Assembly (NCBI RefSeq): GCF_000988165.1
Contig: NW_020169327.1
Coordinates: forward strand, 1-45,583
DNA from: Vairimorpha ceranae
Lineage: Eukaryota; Microsporidia; Nosematidae
DNA length: 45,583 bases
Reading direction: 5' to 3'
Position 1 is the first letter of the stretch, and each line of letters begins with the position of its first letter. Below, in pieces: positions 36,325-45,583 of the stretch. Under the pieces are notes generated by a model. The model saw only the letters and a list, made by a program, of their open reading frames with translations, made no database searches and was not told where the DNA came from. A program made the position numbers and the translations under genes.

Positions 36325-36966
36325 TTAATTACATTCTTGACTACTTAGATCTGTTGTTACTAATTCAAGGCTTTTTCTAAACACAGTAGACCAGACAGAA
36401 TCAATAAAAATATAACAATCCTCTGCCTTAATTATTAGATCAGATATATAATTTCTTACGCTATTATACAAAATATCTTGTCTTTTTTTCTGTAGAATTA
36501 TATTTCTAAGAATAAGTTTTTCATCTTCATCTGTACAAAGTCTATATATTTCTATGTAATCTTGTATTTCTTTTATATTTTTATTGCATAAAATCAGAAA
36601 TTCAAAGTTAAGCTCTCGTAATTCTCTACATTCTAAATTCTTTTTAATGTATGAATCATCTTTTAATTGGCTTATTTCTGCTACAGGTATAATATTACTA
36701 GAGCTGTAAAAAGCATCCTCTACTTGTATATCTTTATTTTTTAGTTTTAGTTCAAAATTTTTTATAATTTTTCCTTCTGTAGCATTGTCAATTTTATAAA
36801 AATAATCTTTTTTATTCCATAATTTTGTAATATCGTGACAAAAAGTTTCTTCGCAATCACTACTCTCAATAATTTTATTATCATTCTGTTCATTCATTGT
36901 AGAATCATGTGGTTCAACTATTTCAGAGTCATGTGTAATCGTTGCATGATCATGTGATTCACTCAT
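36325..36966 (-). CDS. acidic protein of unknown function
   Basis: A 213-residue protein without recognised family. The start follows CCCTAAAATG. Residues 1-45 are acidic and His/Asp/Ser-rich (ESHDHATITHDSEIVEPHDS), probably disordered. Residues 48-110 contain charged and aromatic segments. Residues 110-205 are helical, with LRELNFEFLILCNKNIKEIQ and RNYISDLIIKAEDCYIFIDS. It is divergent from P0, with only 53 bases between the two start codons, so the pair must share a very compact promoter. No function is proposed. Confidence 0.75.
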   Translation of the reverse strand: MSESHDHATITHDSEIVEPHDSTMNEQNDNKIIESSDCEETFCHDITKLWNKKDYFYKIDNATEGKIIKNFELKLKNKDIQVEDAFYSSSNIIPVAEISQLKDDSYIKKNLECRELRELNFEFLILCNKNIKEIQDYIEIYRLCTDEDEKLILRNIILQKKRQDILYNSVRNYISDLIIKAEDCYIFIDSVWSTVFRKSLELVTTDLSSQECN

Positions 36967-37019
36967 TTTAGGGTTATTTAATTATGCAGCATAAATTTTT
37001 TATTTTTTTCTCCCCTAAA
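36967..37019. promoter_or_regulatory. 53-base bidirectional promoter (acidic protein / P0)
   Basis: The whole space between two divergent start codons. Each side has its own CCC motif (CCCTAAAATG on minus, CCCCTAAAATG on plus). A T-run lies between. An in-frame ATG at 36984 could extend P0 by 12 codons but lies upstream of the CCCC and is not used here. Confidence 0.7.
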
Positions 37020-37811
37020 ATGACCGTGAAAGAATCAAAGGTAAGAAAACAGAATACCTATGAAAAAGCCAAGGAATGTTTTACTTCTTACAACAGTTTT
37101 GCTTTAGTATCCATGGATAATATAGTATCTAATCAACTTAAAGAGATGAAGAGGGCATGGGGTCCATCTTCTACATTTTTAACTGGTAAGAATACTGCAA
37201 TTAGAAAAGCTCTTAAAGAACTTAATAGAGAAGATTTACTTGATAAAGTTAGAGGAAATATTAGTTTAATATTTTTTAAAGAGGATGTTAAAAAGGTTAA
37301 AGAGGTAATAGATCTATTTGAAAGGGAAAGTGTAGCTAAGGTTGGTGACATAGCACAATCAGATGTTTGGATTAAGGCACATGTTACAGGGATGACATCA
37401 GAAAAGACAGGATATTTTCAAACACTTGGTATTCCTACTAAAATTACGAAGGGTAAGATTGAAATTATGCAAGACTTTTTAGTGTTAAATGATGGGGACA
37501 AGGTAGGACCTAGTCAAGCTAATTTACTAGCACTTATTAATATAAAGCCTTTTAAATATAAAATGAAAATATTTAGTGTTTATGAAAATGGTGAATTTTA
37601 TGATCCATCACTTATTGATGTATCAGAGAATGACATTAAAGAGGTTTACAGTAAGGCTATTAGAGATGTTGCAATGTTTAGTATTGGAACAGATACTATT
37701 ACACAAGCCAGTGTTCCTTATGAAATAAGTAGGGCCTTTAGAAATGTTTTGAATTTTGGATTTGGTGCAGAAATAAAGATCGTTGATTCACCATTACCGA
37801 TGGTTTATTAA
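37020..37811 (+). CDS. RPLP0: large-subunit ribosomal stalk protein P0 (uL10), without the acidic tail
   Basis: P0 anchors the ribosomal stalk that recruits translation GTPases. The 263 residues show the uL10 fold: AKECFTSYNSFALVSMDNI, TFLTGKNTAIRKALKEL, the insertion with TGYFQTLGIPTKITKGKIEI, GDKVGPSQANLLALINIKPF, and ISRAFRNVLNF as the start of the P1/P2-binding helices. The protein stops at SPLPMVY. Yeast and human P0 run about 50 residues further to the conserved acidic peptide ending GFGLFD, and no continuation is visible in any frame after the stop. The start at 37020 follows CCCC. Stalk activity may then rest on P1/P2 alone. Confidence 0.95.
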   Translation: MTVKESKVRKQNTYEKAKECFTSYNSFALVSMDNIVSNQLKEMKRAWGPSSTFLTGKNTAIRKALKELNREDLLDKVRGNISLIFFKEDVKKVKEVIDLFERESVAKVGDIAQSDVWIKAHVTGMTSEKTGYFQTLGIPTKITKGKIEIMQDFLVLNDGDKVGPSQANLLALINIKPFKYKMKIFSVYENGEFYDPSLIDVSENDIKEVYSKAIRDVAMFSIGTDTITQASVPYEISRAFRNVLNFGFGAEIKIVDSPLPMVY

Positions 37812-37852
37812 ATTATTTTTATTTAATTCTAAATTATCAGTATTGTACATAG

Positions 37853-37930
37853 TTCACTTACAATTGATATCAACTTGTTTAAATATTTATTAGTTTTAAT
37901 ACATACTTCACTTACAATTGATATCAACTT
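37853..37930. repeat. two-copy 24-base repeat between convergent genes
   Basis: Identical copies starting TTCACTTACAATTGATATCA at 37853-37876 and 37907-37930 sit between the P0 stop and the WD40 gene stop. Confidence 0.85.
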
Positions 37931-37947
37931 AATAAGTTTTATTTAAT

Positions 37948-38871
37948 TTATTTAAATTCTTCTGTTTTTAATATATCCACACCATTTAGTCCTCCAATAT
38001 AAAAAGTGTCATTATTAACACACATATCAAATACTGTACCCACTTTACTTTCATACATTTCCACTGTATCATCTTTCCTTATATCACAGGATCCTACATA
38101 TCCACACGTAGTAGAAAAATAAACTTTATATGATTTACTTATTAATTTATTAACACCTGATGATACAAGCGAATATTTATAAGTAACCATATTCATATTA
38201 GTATTAATAAGAAGTAAATAATCACAGTATCCACCTACTACAAAGTATCCTTCTGTGTATATTACACACTCTGGTTGATATTCACTACTAATTTTTTTAA
38301 TTAATATATCTTTTTTATAAATTAATATATCACTAGAAGTGCATATACAAAATATTTCTGTATCAGGAATTATAGAAAAAGATACACCATCTACTAGATT
38401 AATTTTATACTCTATATTATTATTAATATATTTAATAAAGTACAAAGAACTAAGAGTGTATATAATATTATTATCAGATATTATACTTAATATCTCTGTA
38501 CCATGTCCCATTAAAACTTCTTGACAATTAATATCTTCTTTATAATGTATTTTATATATAGTGCCAGTATAAGTTCCTATATAAAAATGGTTATCAGTTG
38601 TGTGTACACAAGATATTTCTTCATTTATTTGTGTAGTAGAAGTAAAAGAGTTATTTAGATCAGTAGTAAGAATATACCCATCAATAGAACACACTAGTAT
38701 AAGATTATCACTCAGTAACTTACAAAAGATAACTGATTCACTAAATCCTTCTATTATAGATACAATAGTATTAGATCGTGTGCTAAATATTGTACACTGT
38801 TGATCATTACCACCATATAAGAAGTAAGATGATTTAAAAGAATAATCAATGGAATATATTTCACTGTTCAT
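37948..38871 (-). CDS. WD40-repeat protein, Sqt1-like
   Basis: A 307-residue beta-propeller protein. At least six degenerate WD units are visible (SSYFLYGGNDQQCTIFSTRS, ILVCSIDGYILTTDL, HFYIGTYTGTIYKI, FVVGGYCDYLLLINT, VYFSTTCGYVGSCDIR, FYIGGLNGVDIL). The segment IIEGFSESVIFCKL with the following SIDGYIL resembles yeast Sqt1, the dedicated chaperone of ribosomal protein uL10/uL16 assembly and homologue of AAMP. The order and C-terminal GTVFDMCVNN...GGLNGVDIL also fit. That identification is by eye, and WD40 proteins are easily confused. The longest frame starts at 38907 and would add a hydrophobic leader. The CCC at 38886-38888 lies inside that leader, so I start at 38871, the next ATG. Confidence 0.6.
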   Translation of the reverse strand: MNSEIYSIDYSFKSSYFLYGGNDQQCTIFSTRSNTIVSIIEGFSESVIFCKLLSDNLILVCSIDGYILTTDLNNSFTSTTQINEEISCVHTTDNHFYIGTYTGTIYKIHYKEDINCQEVLMGHGTEILSIISDNNIIYTLSSLYFIKYINNNIEYKINLVDGVSFSIIPDTEIFCICTSSDILIYKKDILIKKISSEYQPECVIYTEGYFVVGGYCDYLLLINTNMNMVTYKYSLVSSGVNKLISKSYKVYFSTTCGYVGSCDIRKDDTVEMYESKVGTVFDMCVNNDTFYIGGLNGVDILKTEEFK

Positions 38872-38885
38872 ATTTGAGTAAATAA

Positions 38886-38888
38886 GGG
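38886..38888 (-). promoter_or_regulatory. CCC motif supporting an inner start
   Basis: On the minus strand CCCTTATTTACTCAAATATG puts the motif 14 bases before the ATG at 38871, similar to the spacing seen at SMC1. Confidence 0.45.
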
Positions 38889-38907
38889 ATATACTGAAAA
38901 TTAACAT

Positions 38908-39240
38908 TTAGTTAAAAAAGATAATACGCATAGAAGGAAAGAAATTATATACTTGTAAGATTATTGAGTGTTTAAAAAAATTATATTTTTTATGAAGCTT
39001 TTGTAATAAAATTTTTTAATAATAAAAAATTTTTGTGCAAAAATAAAAAATCGGGTTAAACTTTTTGTATATTGTTACTTGTGATTATTAATTTAAAATT
39101 ATATAAAAATTTAAATACCACAATTATTTAAGATTAAAAATTATAAAAAAATTTGAATGCCACAATTATAAAAAAATTTTATGCCACAATAATTATTTAA
39201 GACTAAAAATTATAAAAAACTATACTCAAATAATGCAAGT
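38908..39240. repeat. AT-rich gap with short tandem repeats
   Basis: 333 bases between the start of the WD40 gene and the end of the myosin gene. From about 39115 to 39225 three imperfect units built on ATGCCACAATTATTTAAG and AAAAATTATAAAAAAATTT follow each other. No gene. Confidence 0.6.
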
Positions 39241-42200
39241 TTATTTCTTTTTTTTAAATGTAAGACTAACATGCTTTAGGAAATCTAACATCTGTTGATT
39301 ATCAGACAGCTCTCTTTCCATCTGTCTCTTCTGTAAATTATATTTTCCATTTTCTTTACTTATAGTAAAATTTTCTTTCTTTATTTCCTCAAGTTTTTCT
39401 GTTAAATCCTTATTTTCATTAGAAATTTTATTAATATTCATTTCATATCTTTTTTTATCATCTTTCAAGTTTCTAATTTCCTTCTCCAGCTGTAGTTTAT
39501 TTTTTTCTAATTCTTTAACTTTAGCAAAATGCTTACTATTGTCATTTATCACTAAAGACTCAATTTTAACTTTTTTATTATTCTTTCTAAGTTCATTATT
39601 TTCAAAGGTAAGTATTTCATTATTTTTTACACAATCAGATAACTTTCTTTCTGTTTCTTCTAGTTTAGATTTTAACTGTAAAATTTCTTTCTTTTTCTCG
39701 TCAGATATTATTTTAATTTTATTGTCACATGCATCTGACATTTGCTTAAAATTGCTAATAAACAAGTCTGATTCTTTTTTAGACTCTTCTTCAAGATATT
39801 TAAATTTATTAATAACCTCCTCATATTTCTTCTTTATTGTCTCAATAATGGCATTCTTTTCTAATAAAGAATTCTCCATAAAGTTATTTTTTGCAACAAG
39901 ATTATTATTCTCGCTATTACTAATTGAAAGTTCACTAAGTGTTTCTTTTTGTAAGTTATTTAATTCATTGTATCTACGATTTAATAAATTAAATTTATTA
40001 TCAATTTCATTAATAACTCTAATTTTTTCTAATATTTCATCTTTAAGACTAATAATTTCATCGTTCAATGAATGTATTTTTAACTTTTGCTTGTTTAAAA
40101 TCTCATAAAATGTTGTATTAAAACCTTCTATTAAAATATTAATTTCAGTAATAATTTTTTCTAATTCTTCGGAATGCAGTGTATCTACTTTTTGATACAT
40201 AACTCTACAAGATGTAACACAAGGTAAACATTTACAAGTACATCCTGCATTCATAGAACATTTACATTGGGCCAAATCATTGATTTGATTTTGTAAATTA
40301 TAAATGGTACTTTCATGCTCTAATATTTTTTGTTCCTGTTCTCTTCTTAATTTTTTTTCTTTATCTAACAAATTGTACAATTTTTCTAAGGTAGAATCAT
40401 CTGAAGATTCAGAAATGGCTTTAAAATTATCAAGTTCCTTTTTCATTGCATTGTTTTTACAAGTAAGTATTTGTATTTCTTTTTTTAAACTTTTCTTTTC
40501 AGATTCATATTTCCTTTCACTTTCAAACAATTCCTCCATTTTTGTTTGAGTTAAAAAAGAATTATTTTCTCTTATTTCATCAATCTCTTGCCTTAAAATA
40601 TGTTTAGATCTTATATAATAATCAAGCTTCTCTTTTAATTTTTTAATAATTTTCTCGAACTGAATATTCGACTTCTCAATCTTTGAATTATCAGAAAAAG
40701 ATTTTTCTAAATCAATAACCTGTTCTTTTAAATCATCAACCTTTTTCAAAGTCATATTGTAATTAATAGTTAATGCATCAAATTCTGACTGAAGTCTTTT
40801 TTTATCATCATTGGCTTTAATTAAAGATATATTTTTTGCTTCGATATCTTTTTCTAACTTATTAAGTGATTTTTCAAAAGCTTCATTCTCAAATACAAGA
40901 TCGTTATTTTCATCTTTCAGCTTTTTAAAATTAGTTTCAAAAATTTCAAGTTTTTTTCGTGTTGCTTGTAAATCATTTTCAAGATTTTGAACCTTACAAG
41001 TAAGTTTTGACTCAATGTCTTTGAATTCTTGATTCTTTTTTAAAATATCTTCAATATAATTCTTGTCAAGTTTTTGCTCATTTAAAAGCTTTTCTTTTAC
41101 CTTTTCAAGATTTAAAATAGTCATATTAAGATTTTTAACTTCTTCATTTGCACTTTGGATATTTTTATTTTCTAAATAACTTATTTTTTTGTGCAAGTCA
41201 TCTTTAATAACTTCTTGCTCTTTTAATTTATTCAAAAATATCTCTTTATCTCTAATAAATTCATCTTTTATAAGTTTAACATTACTTTTCAAATTAGTAT
41301 TTTCGTCCTCAAACTTCTTTAGTTCATTTCTCATGCCTTCTACAAGTTCTTCTTTTTCAATTGAATGAATTTTTTCTAGTTCTAAATCTTTATTTAGCTT
41401 CTCATTTTCTTGAATAGAAACTTTATTAAGAGCTTGCTGTTCATCAATAGCCATGCGAAGATCTTCAATTTGCTTATTTAATTTTTCAATGATTTTGTCT
41501 TTTTCTTTTAATTCGTTATCCCTTTTTCTTACATCTAACAAAGGTTTTATCTTAATATACAATTTCCACCAATTCCATTTTTGTAAATCAACACAAATAT
41601 TAGCATTCTTTTTTAAAAGAATTAGATTTCTTTTACGCTGTTCATCTAAATCCAATTTAAGCTTGTCTAACTTTTTTCTAACTAAAGATTGTATTGTTCT
41701 CATAATTTCATCTATTCTAATATCTCTTAAATCTTCAATATCTGCTAAAACACCTTGTTTAAAAAATATTTTACTAACTCCAAGTTTATATTGCGTATCA
41801 GAAAGGTTCAGACTTTTAAGTAATTCGAAAGATTCTTCTTGTTTATCAGGATTCACAGTCATATAAATATCATTATAATCAGCTCTAAGTATTTTATACC
41901 TTTCAACAAACTCACCGTAACTTATTCTTGAAGGATATCCTTGTCTACTTATTCTTATTCCTTCTAAAACACCATTACATTTTAATTGGCTTAATATTAA
42001 TTTATTATCAAGACAATTTGGCGATTTTTTAAGATTTGGGATAATACACCTTACAAAATGTGGATTAGTCATCGAAAGTGTCTTCATTAAACAGCTAAGC
42101 TGTTCTTTATGTTTCTGTGCAACAGTTCTAAAAAATCCTCTTTTAATATTTTTATCATTAAAACTTAAACTGCTTACAAACAAACTTGATGATTTCTTTA

Positions 42201-44025
42201 TTAAATCATTAATATTTTCAAAGTTAGGATCTTTATTTTTACTTATCCAGTTTTTAACTAAATATTCTACATCTCCTGCATAATGTTCAAGAATAAATCC
42301 TTCTTTAAAGTAAACATTTTTAAATTTTTTACTTCGAATATTTTTAAGCTTGTTTAAAAAAGTTTTATCAGATGCTTGTGGCATAACACATTCCTCATCT
42401 AAATAACTCAATATTCCAATAGGATTACTCTTTTCAATAAGATCAATTGTAGGTTGTAAATCTAACCCAAAATCAATAAAATTCCAATCAATTTTTTCTC
42501 TTTTATATATTTCTTGCTCTAAAACAAACATGTGATGATTAAAAAATTGTTGTAACTTTTCATTTGTATAATTAATACACAATTGTTCAAATCCATTTTC
42601 GTTAAATATTTCAAATCCTGCAATATCCAAAACACCTATAAAATTGGTACTATAAGATGTTCCAAGCTTACTATTTAAATCATTAATCAACTGATCAAAC
42701 ATTTTATCATATAAAATTTTAGCCAATGCATCAATAATCGTATATGCTTGTTCTACAGTTCTATTTTGAGTTACAAATTCATTTCCTGCTTTTATAACAG
42801 GGCACAGTAAACTATTTACAAACTGCTCAGAAGAAATTTCTAGAAGTTTACAAATTTTTTCCACGACAATAAAGTTTTCAATCTCTGCAATGCCATCTTT
42901 TTCACATATTTTAATATTTCCTAAATGTAAAACTGCTGCAACTATTTTATAATAAAACAGTTCGACGTCTTCTGAAATTTCCAAATTTCTAAATGATTTT
43001 CTAAGTATAGCAAATTCTTCACCATCGTCAACTCCTTTAATATTATGTGTTCCTTTTAAAAAGCGGTACTTTGAATTTTCTTCTAAAAAAAGAGAATTTT
43101 TTAAAACAACATCACCACATCCTAATAATTGATAAAAAATATGATAGTTTCTTTCATTCGAATTTTGAAAAGTAATTCTACTTTTTTCTAGTAAATATTT
43201 TTCTATAAATGCACCACAAATTCGATTCCCATTAAATTTAATCTGAATAAATTTTCCAAATCTACTTGAATTATCATTTTTAAAGGTTTTAGCATTTCCA
43301 AATGCCTCAAGAATTGGATTGGTCATAATAATCTTTTTATCAATTGATATTTCATCACTACTAATATTTAAAATTCTTGAATTTTTAGCTTCTAAAATTT
43401 TATTTCTAATTCCCATACTTGTTGTACTAGAACTTTTATTCAAACTTTCATACACTCCAGCAATTGAAGCCAAAAATTCAATAACTTTTTTTGTATTTTC
43501 AGTCTTTCCTGCACCACTTTCACCTGTAATTAAAATGCTTTGATTCTCTTTATTATTCATCATATTGCAATATGCCTCATTGGCTACACCATATATATGT
43601 GGCTTAAGATCATTCTTTTTAAAATTAACATATTTCCTTATAAACTTTTCAGAATAAATATTTAGCTCCCTGTAAGGATTAACAGCCAATAAAAACAACC
43701 CGGAATAAGTATAGATATAATTACGTTGATACCTAGTTATAATATTATGAAGAATACTAGGTTCATTTAAATTGCTCAAGGCTGCCAGATCCTCTATCAT
43801 ATCAAATTTAGATGGATTCATTTTCATTATATCTTTTTCTTTAACTTGTCTTATCTCACTGTTTACATTTACTAAAATAAAATTATTTTCTTGCTTGACA
43901 ATAAACCCAGATACAAAACATTTATCGTTGTCGGGTATCCAAACCCACTTTTTATCTTCAAATGATTTTTTATGTGTTAAGTCTGCACTTTTTATTTTGC
44001 TTGTATTTATTTCTTTAATATTCAT
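39241..44025 (-). CDS. MYO2: class II myosin heavy chain
   Basis: Conventional two-headed actin motor, 1594 residues. The N-terminal SH3-like region is present (KKWVWIPDNDKCFVSGF). The motor holds P-loop GESGAGKTENTKK (168-180), switch I NDNSSRFGKFIQI, switch II DIAGFEIFNENGFEQLCINY, the actin-binding segment TNPHFVRCIIPN and the converter. One weak IQ-like neck (IQSLVRKKLDKLK) follows. From about residue 800 to the end it is almost uninterrupted coiled coil. The rod is broken at about residues 1252-1272 by a segment with seven cysteines (CKCSMNAGCTCKCLPCVTSC). Fungal class II myosins are longer (about 1900). The ATG is preceded by GAGGGCATG, the GGG variant of the microsporidian start signal. 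Expected role: contractile ring and cell division. Confidence 0.95.
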   Translation of the reverse strand: MNIKEINTSKIKSADLTHKKSFEDKKWVWIPDNDKCFVSGFIVKQENNFILVNVNSEIRQVKEKDIMKMNPSKFDMIEDLAALSNLNEPSILHNIITRYQRNYIYTYSGLFLLAVNPYRELNIYSEKFIRKYVNFKKNDLKPHIYGVANEAYCNMMNNKENQSILITGESGAGKTENTKKVIEFLASIAGVYESLNKSSSTTSMGIRNKILEAKNSRILNISSDEISIDKKIIMTNPILEAFGNAKTFKNDNSSRFGKFIQIKFNGNRICGAFIEKYLLEKSRITFQNSNERNYHIFYQLLGCGDVVLKNSLFLEENSKYRFLKGTHNIKGVDDGEEFAILRKSFRNLEISEDVELFYYKIVAAVLHLGNIKICEKDGIAEIENFIVVEKICKLLEISSEQFVNSLLCPVIKAGNEFVTQNRTVEQAYTIIDALAKILYDKMFDQLINDLNSKLGTSYSTNFIGVLDIAGFEIFNENGFEQLCINYTNEKLQQFFNHHMFVLEQEIYKREKIDWNFIDFGLDLQPTIDLIEKSNPIGILSYLDEECVMPQASDKTFLNKLKNIRSKKFKNVYFKEGFILEHYAGDVEYLVKNWISKNKDPNFENINDLIKKSSSLFVSSLSFNDKNIKRGFFRTVAQKHKEQLSCLMKTLSMTNPHFVRCIIPNLKKSPNCLDNKLILSQLKCNGVLEGIRISRQGYPSRISYGEFVERYKILRADYNDIYMTVNPDKQEESFELLKSLNLSDTQYKLGVSKIFFKQGVLADIEDLRDIRIDEIMRTIQSLVRKKLDKLKLDLDEQRKRNLILLKKNANICVDLQKWNWWKLYIKIKPLLDVRKRDNELKEKDKIIEKLNKQIEDLRMAIDEQQALNKVSIQENEKLNKDLELEKIHSIEKEELVEGMRNELKKFEDENTNLKSNVKLIKDEFIRDKEIFLNKLKEQEVIKDDLHKKISYLENKNIQSANEEVKNLNMTILNLEKVKEKLLNEQKLDKNYIEDILKKNQEFKDIESKLTCKVQNLENDLQATRKKLEIFETNFKKLKDENNDLVFENEAFEKSLNKLEKDIEAKNISLIKANDDKKRLQSEFDALTINYNMTLKKVDDLKEQVIDLEKSFSDNSKIEKSNIQFEKIIKKLKEKLDYYIRSKHILRQEIDEIRENNSFLTQTKMEELFESERKYESEKKSLKKEIQILTCKNNAMKKELDNFKAISESSDDSTLEKLYNLLDKEKKLRREQEQKILEHESTIYNLQNQINDLAQCKCSMNAGCTCKCLPCVTSCRVMYQKVDTLHSEELEKIITEINILIEGFNTTFYEILNKQKLKIHSLNDEIISLKDEILEKIRVINEIDNKFNLLNRRYNELNNLQKETLSELSISNSENNNLVAKNNFMENSLLEKNAIIETIKKKYEEVINKFKYLEEESKKESDLFISNFKQMSDACDNKIKIISDEKKKEILQLKSKLEETERKLSDCVKNNEILTFENNELRKNNKKVKIESLVINDNSKHFAKVKELEKNKLQLEKEIRNLKDDKKRYEMNINKISNENKDLTEKLEEIKKENFTISKENGKYNLQKRQMERELSDNQQMLDFLKHVSLTFKKKK

Positions 44026-45583
44026 GCCCTCAAAAAAAACATTGTTTAAATATTTTTTTTAATTTGTTTGTATTGCAGTTTATGCATAGAAAAATAGTTA
44101 CAGCTTTAAAAATTAAAACAAAATTTGATTTTGATGTCTGTTAGTAAACGAAGACTTTATAAATATTTAACATGATAAATTGACAGTTTAATAGCATGAA
44201 AATATTTATCAAATAATTTTTTCATTTTTTAATTTACTTTAATTTTAAATATATTTTAATTATGTTTGTTGACAGATCCCTCCCCTAAAAAAGTATATTA
44301 AAGAATATATAACCTAATAAATGCATTTGTAATTTGTATTCTATTTATATATAAAAAAGCGGGTATAAATTTTCTGCATCAATACAGTGCAGAGTAAAAT
44401 GTGCAAATACAAAGAAGTTTAATTTTTCTATATTTTTTTGTAAATAAAAATTTGTACATTTTAAGTATTTTTCCTATGTTTAATATGCTAATTTGTTTTA
44501 ATCGTAAGAATATATTACTAGCTAAGTGTTGATAAATTAACTGCATGAAAAAATTTAAGATTTAAAAATCAACGTATAAACATTAAAATTTTATTGTTTG
44601 TTTATCAAAATATTAATTCATTAAAAGATAAATTTGCAGTGTGTAATAAAATAAAGACTTACGAAGATTGTTAATACATTTTATTTTAAGGAAGTAGAAG
44701 AAAGATTGATAATACTTAAATCAATAAATAAATGGCATAATATAAATTTAATTGTTGCTTATAAATTAAATTTTAAATTATAATAAATGTGATTAATAAA
44801 TTACACCAATTAATATTTAAGGTTTTAATTTATAATTAAAACAACATTTTTGTAACATATGGAAAAATGTTATTGTAGTCCTATAAAAAATACTTCAATG
44901 ATACATGACGCTGTATAATTTCCTATTGTGATTCATAAATATTTTATAAATAAGATTGTATCAAGATTTAGGTATCTAATAATAACAACATTTGTATTTT
45001 AAAACATCATTTTTTGTAACCTTTCAAAAATTCACAAAGATTTAATAAAAAATTTATATTTCATAAATGTAACCTGTTGATATAAATTTAAAAATTTTTA
45101 ATACCCTTAATTTTTTTAAAAGTAAAAAAAAGGAAAAAATAATTATTTACATAATGCAAAAAATACGCTTAAACGTTTAACCAAATATTTCTACTACATT
45201 TCTAGCGTAATATTTTATTTGTTAAAAAATAAGAAAATTTGAACGAATGAAAACATCCGCAAACACAAAAAAGAATAAGATTAACATACAAACGAACTGT
45301 TACGATACTAAACACCAAGCACTTGTTTAGATTGGCCATATTAAATGACTTTGTTTGTAAAAAGCATTTAAAAATATTATTTGATGTTTAATTACAATTT
45401 TTGTGATTATTTGACGTGACTGCGAGCAACTTTAAATTAAAATAAAGAAAAAAACAGCAATAGAAGAAAAACCACCAGGCCACCAAAAACTCCATTGTAA
45501 AACAAAACATCAATATTCCGCTTAAAAGCCAACATACCATTACGGCCTTGCTTATAGGAGAAAAGAGCGTTCCCTTAGTATAT
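44026..45583. other. non-coding right end with one possible short ORF
   Basis: About 1.5 kb of AT-rich DNA. A CCCTCCCC cluster at 44279-44286 has no start codon after it. On the minus strand at the edge (45432-45577) a short frame encodes YKQGRNGMLAFKRNIDVLFY followed by a strongly hydrophobic stretch. It looks like the membrane-anchored C-terminus of a protein, but an in-frame stop lies a few codons upstream near the edge, so it may be a remnant. No family recognised. Confidence 0.4.

Noticed and set aside
37038..37054. GGTAAGAAAACAG near the P0 start as a mini-intron
   Set aside because: Too short for a spliceosomal intron and lacking a branch motif. The unspliced N-terminus fits P0.
44279..44286. 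CCCTCCCC motif as a gene start signal
   Set aside because: No ATG within a reasonable distance and no open frame follows.
1..45583. CRISPR array, prokaryotic operons or phage genes
   Set aside because: No regularly spaced repeats with spacers, no Shine-Dalgarno pattern, and all recognised genes are eukaryotic.

Overview
The window looks like nuclear DNA of a microsporidian (obligate intracellular parasite related to fungi). The sequence is strongly AT-rich. The recognisable genes are eukaryotic housekeeping genes in shortened form: Prp8 has 1712 residues and SMC1 871. Intergenic gaps in the gene-rich part can be tens of bases or less. Most start codons follow a CCC (once GGG) motif directly upstream, which is the known microsporidian start-proximal signal. 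The genus cannot be fixed from the sequence alone.

Layout. (1) Positions 1-13.2 kb are gene-poor and rich in transposon remains. They hold a broken MULE-type transposase at the left edge, two degraded DNA transposons with terminal inverted repeats and Ty3/gypsy-like DD35E integrases (Ginger-like, 4388-6301 and 11483-13176), a Tc1/mariner relic, and a dispersed GTGG...CCAC repeat family. Between them lie two putative secreted or membrane proteins (1632-2963 minus, 6697-7020 plus) and one tRNA-Leu(CAA). (2) Positions 13.5-44.0 kb are the conserved gene block. In order it holds an unknown protein with an in-frame stop and downstream extension, Prp8, a Ubp8-like deubiquitinase, an unknown coiled-coil protein, SmF, CCT8, ribosomal protein eS27, a PH-like unknown, the exosome helicase Mtr4, cohesin SMC1, a Sec66-like ER translocon subunit, a homeodomain protein, SRP54, an acidic unknown, ribosomal stalk protein P0, an Sqt1-like WD40 protein and a class II myosin heavy chain. 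(3) Positions 44.0-45.6 kb are AT-rich and essentially non-coding, with a possible short hydrophobic ORF at the right edge.

The genes share processes rather than one pathway. Prp8 and SmF show that the organism keeps a spliceosome. A 27-base intron placed right after the eS27 start codon gives that spliceosome a substrate inside the same window. SRP54 and the Sec66-like protein belong to ER targeting. eS27, P0 and Sqt1 belong to the ribosome. Mtr4 belongs to RNA decay.

Most notable observations: the two Ginger-like elements with matching TGTC ends, the in-frame mini-intron in eS27, the systematic CCC start signal (which moves five starts inward from the longest ORF), a P0 without the stalk tail, an Asn-rich tandem repeat inside Prp8, and a cysteine cluster interrupting the myosin rod.
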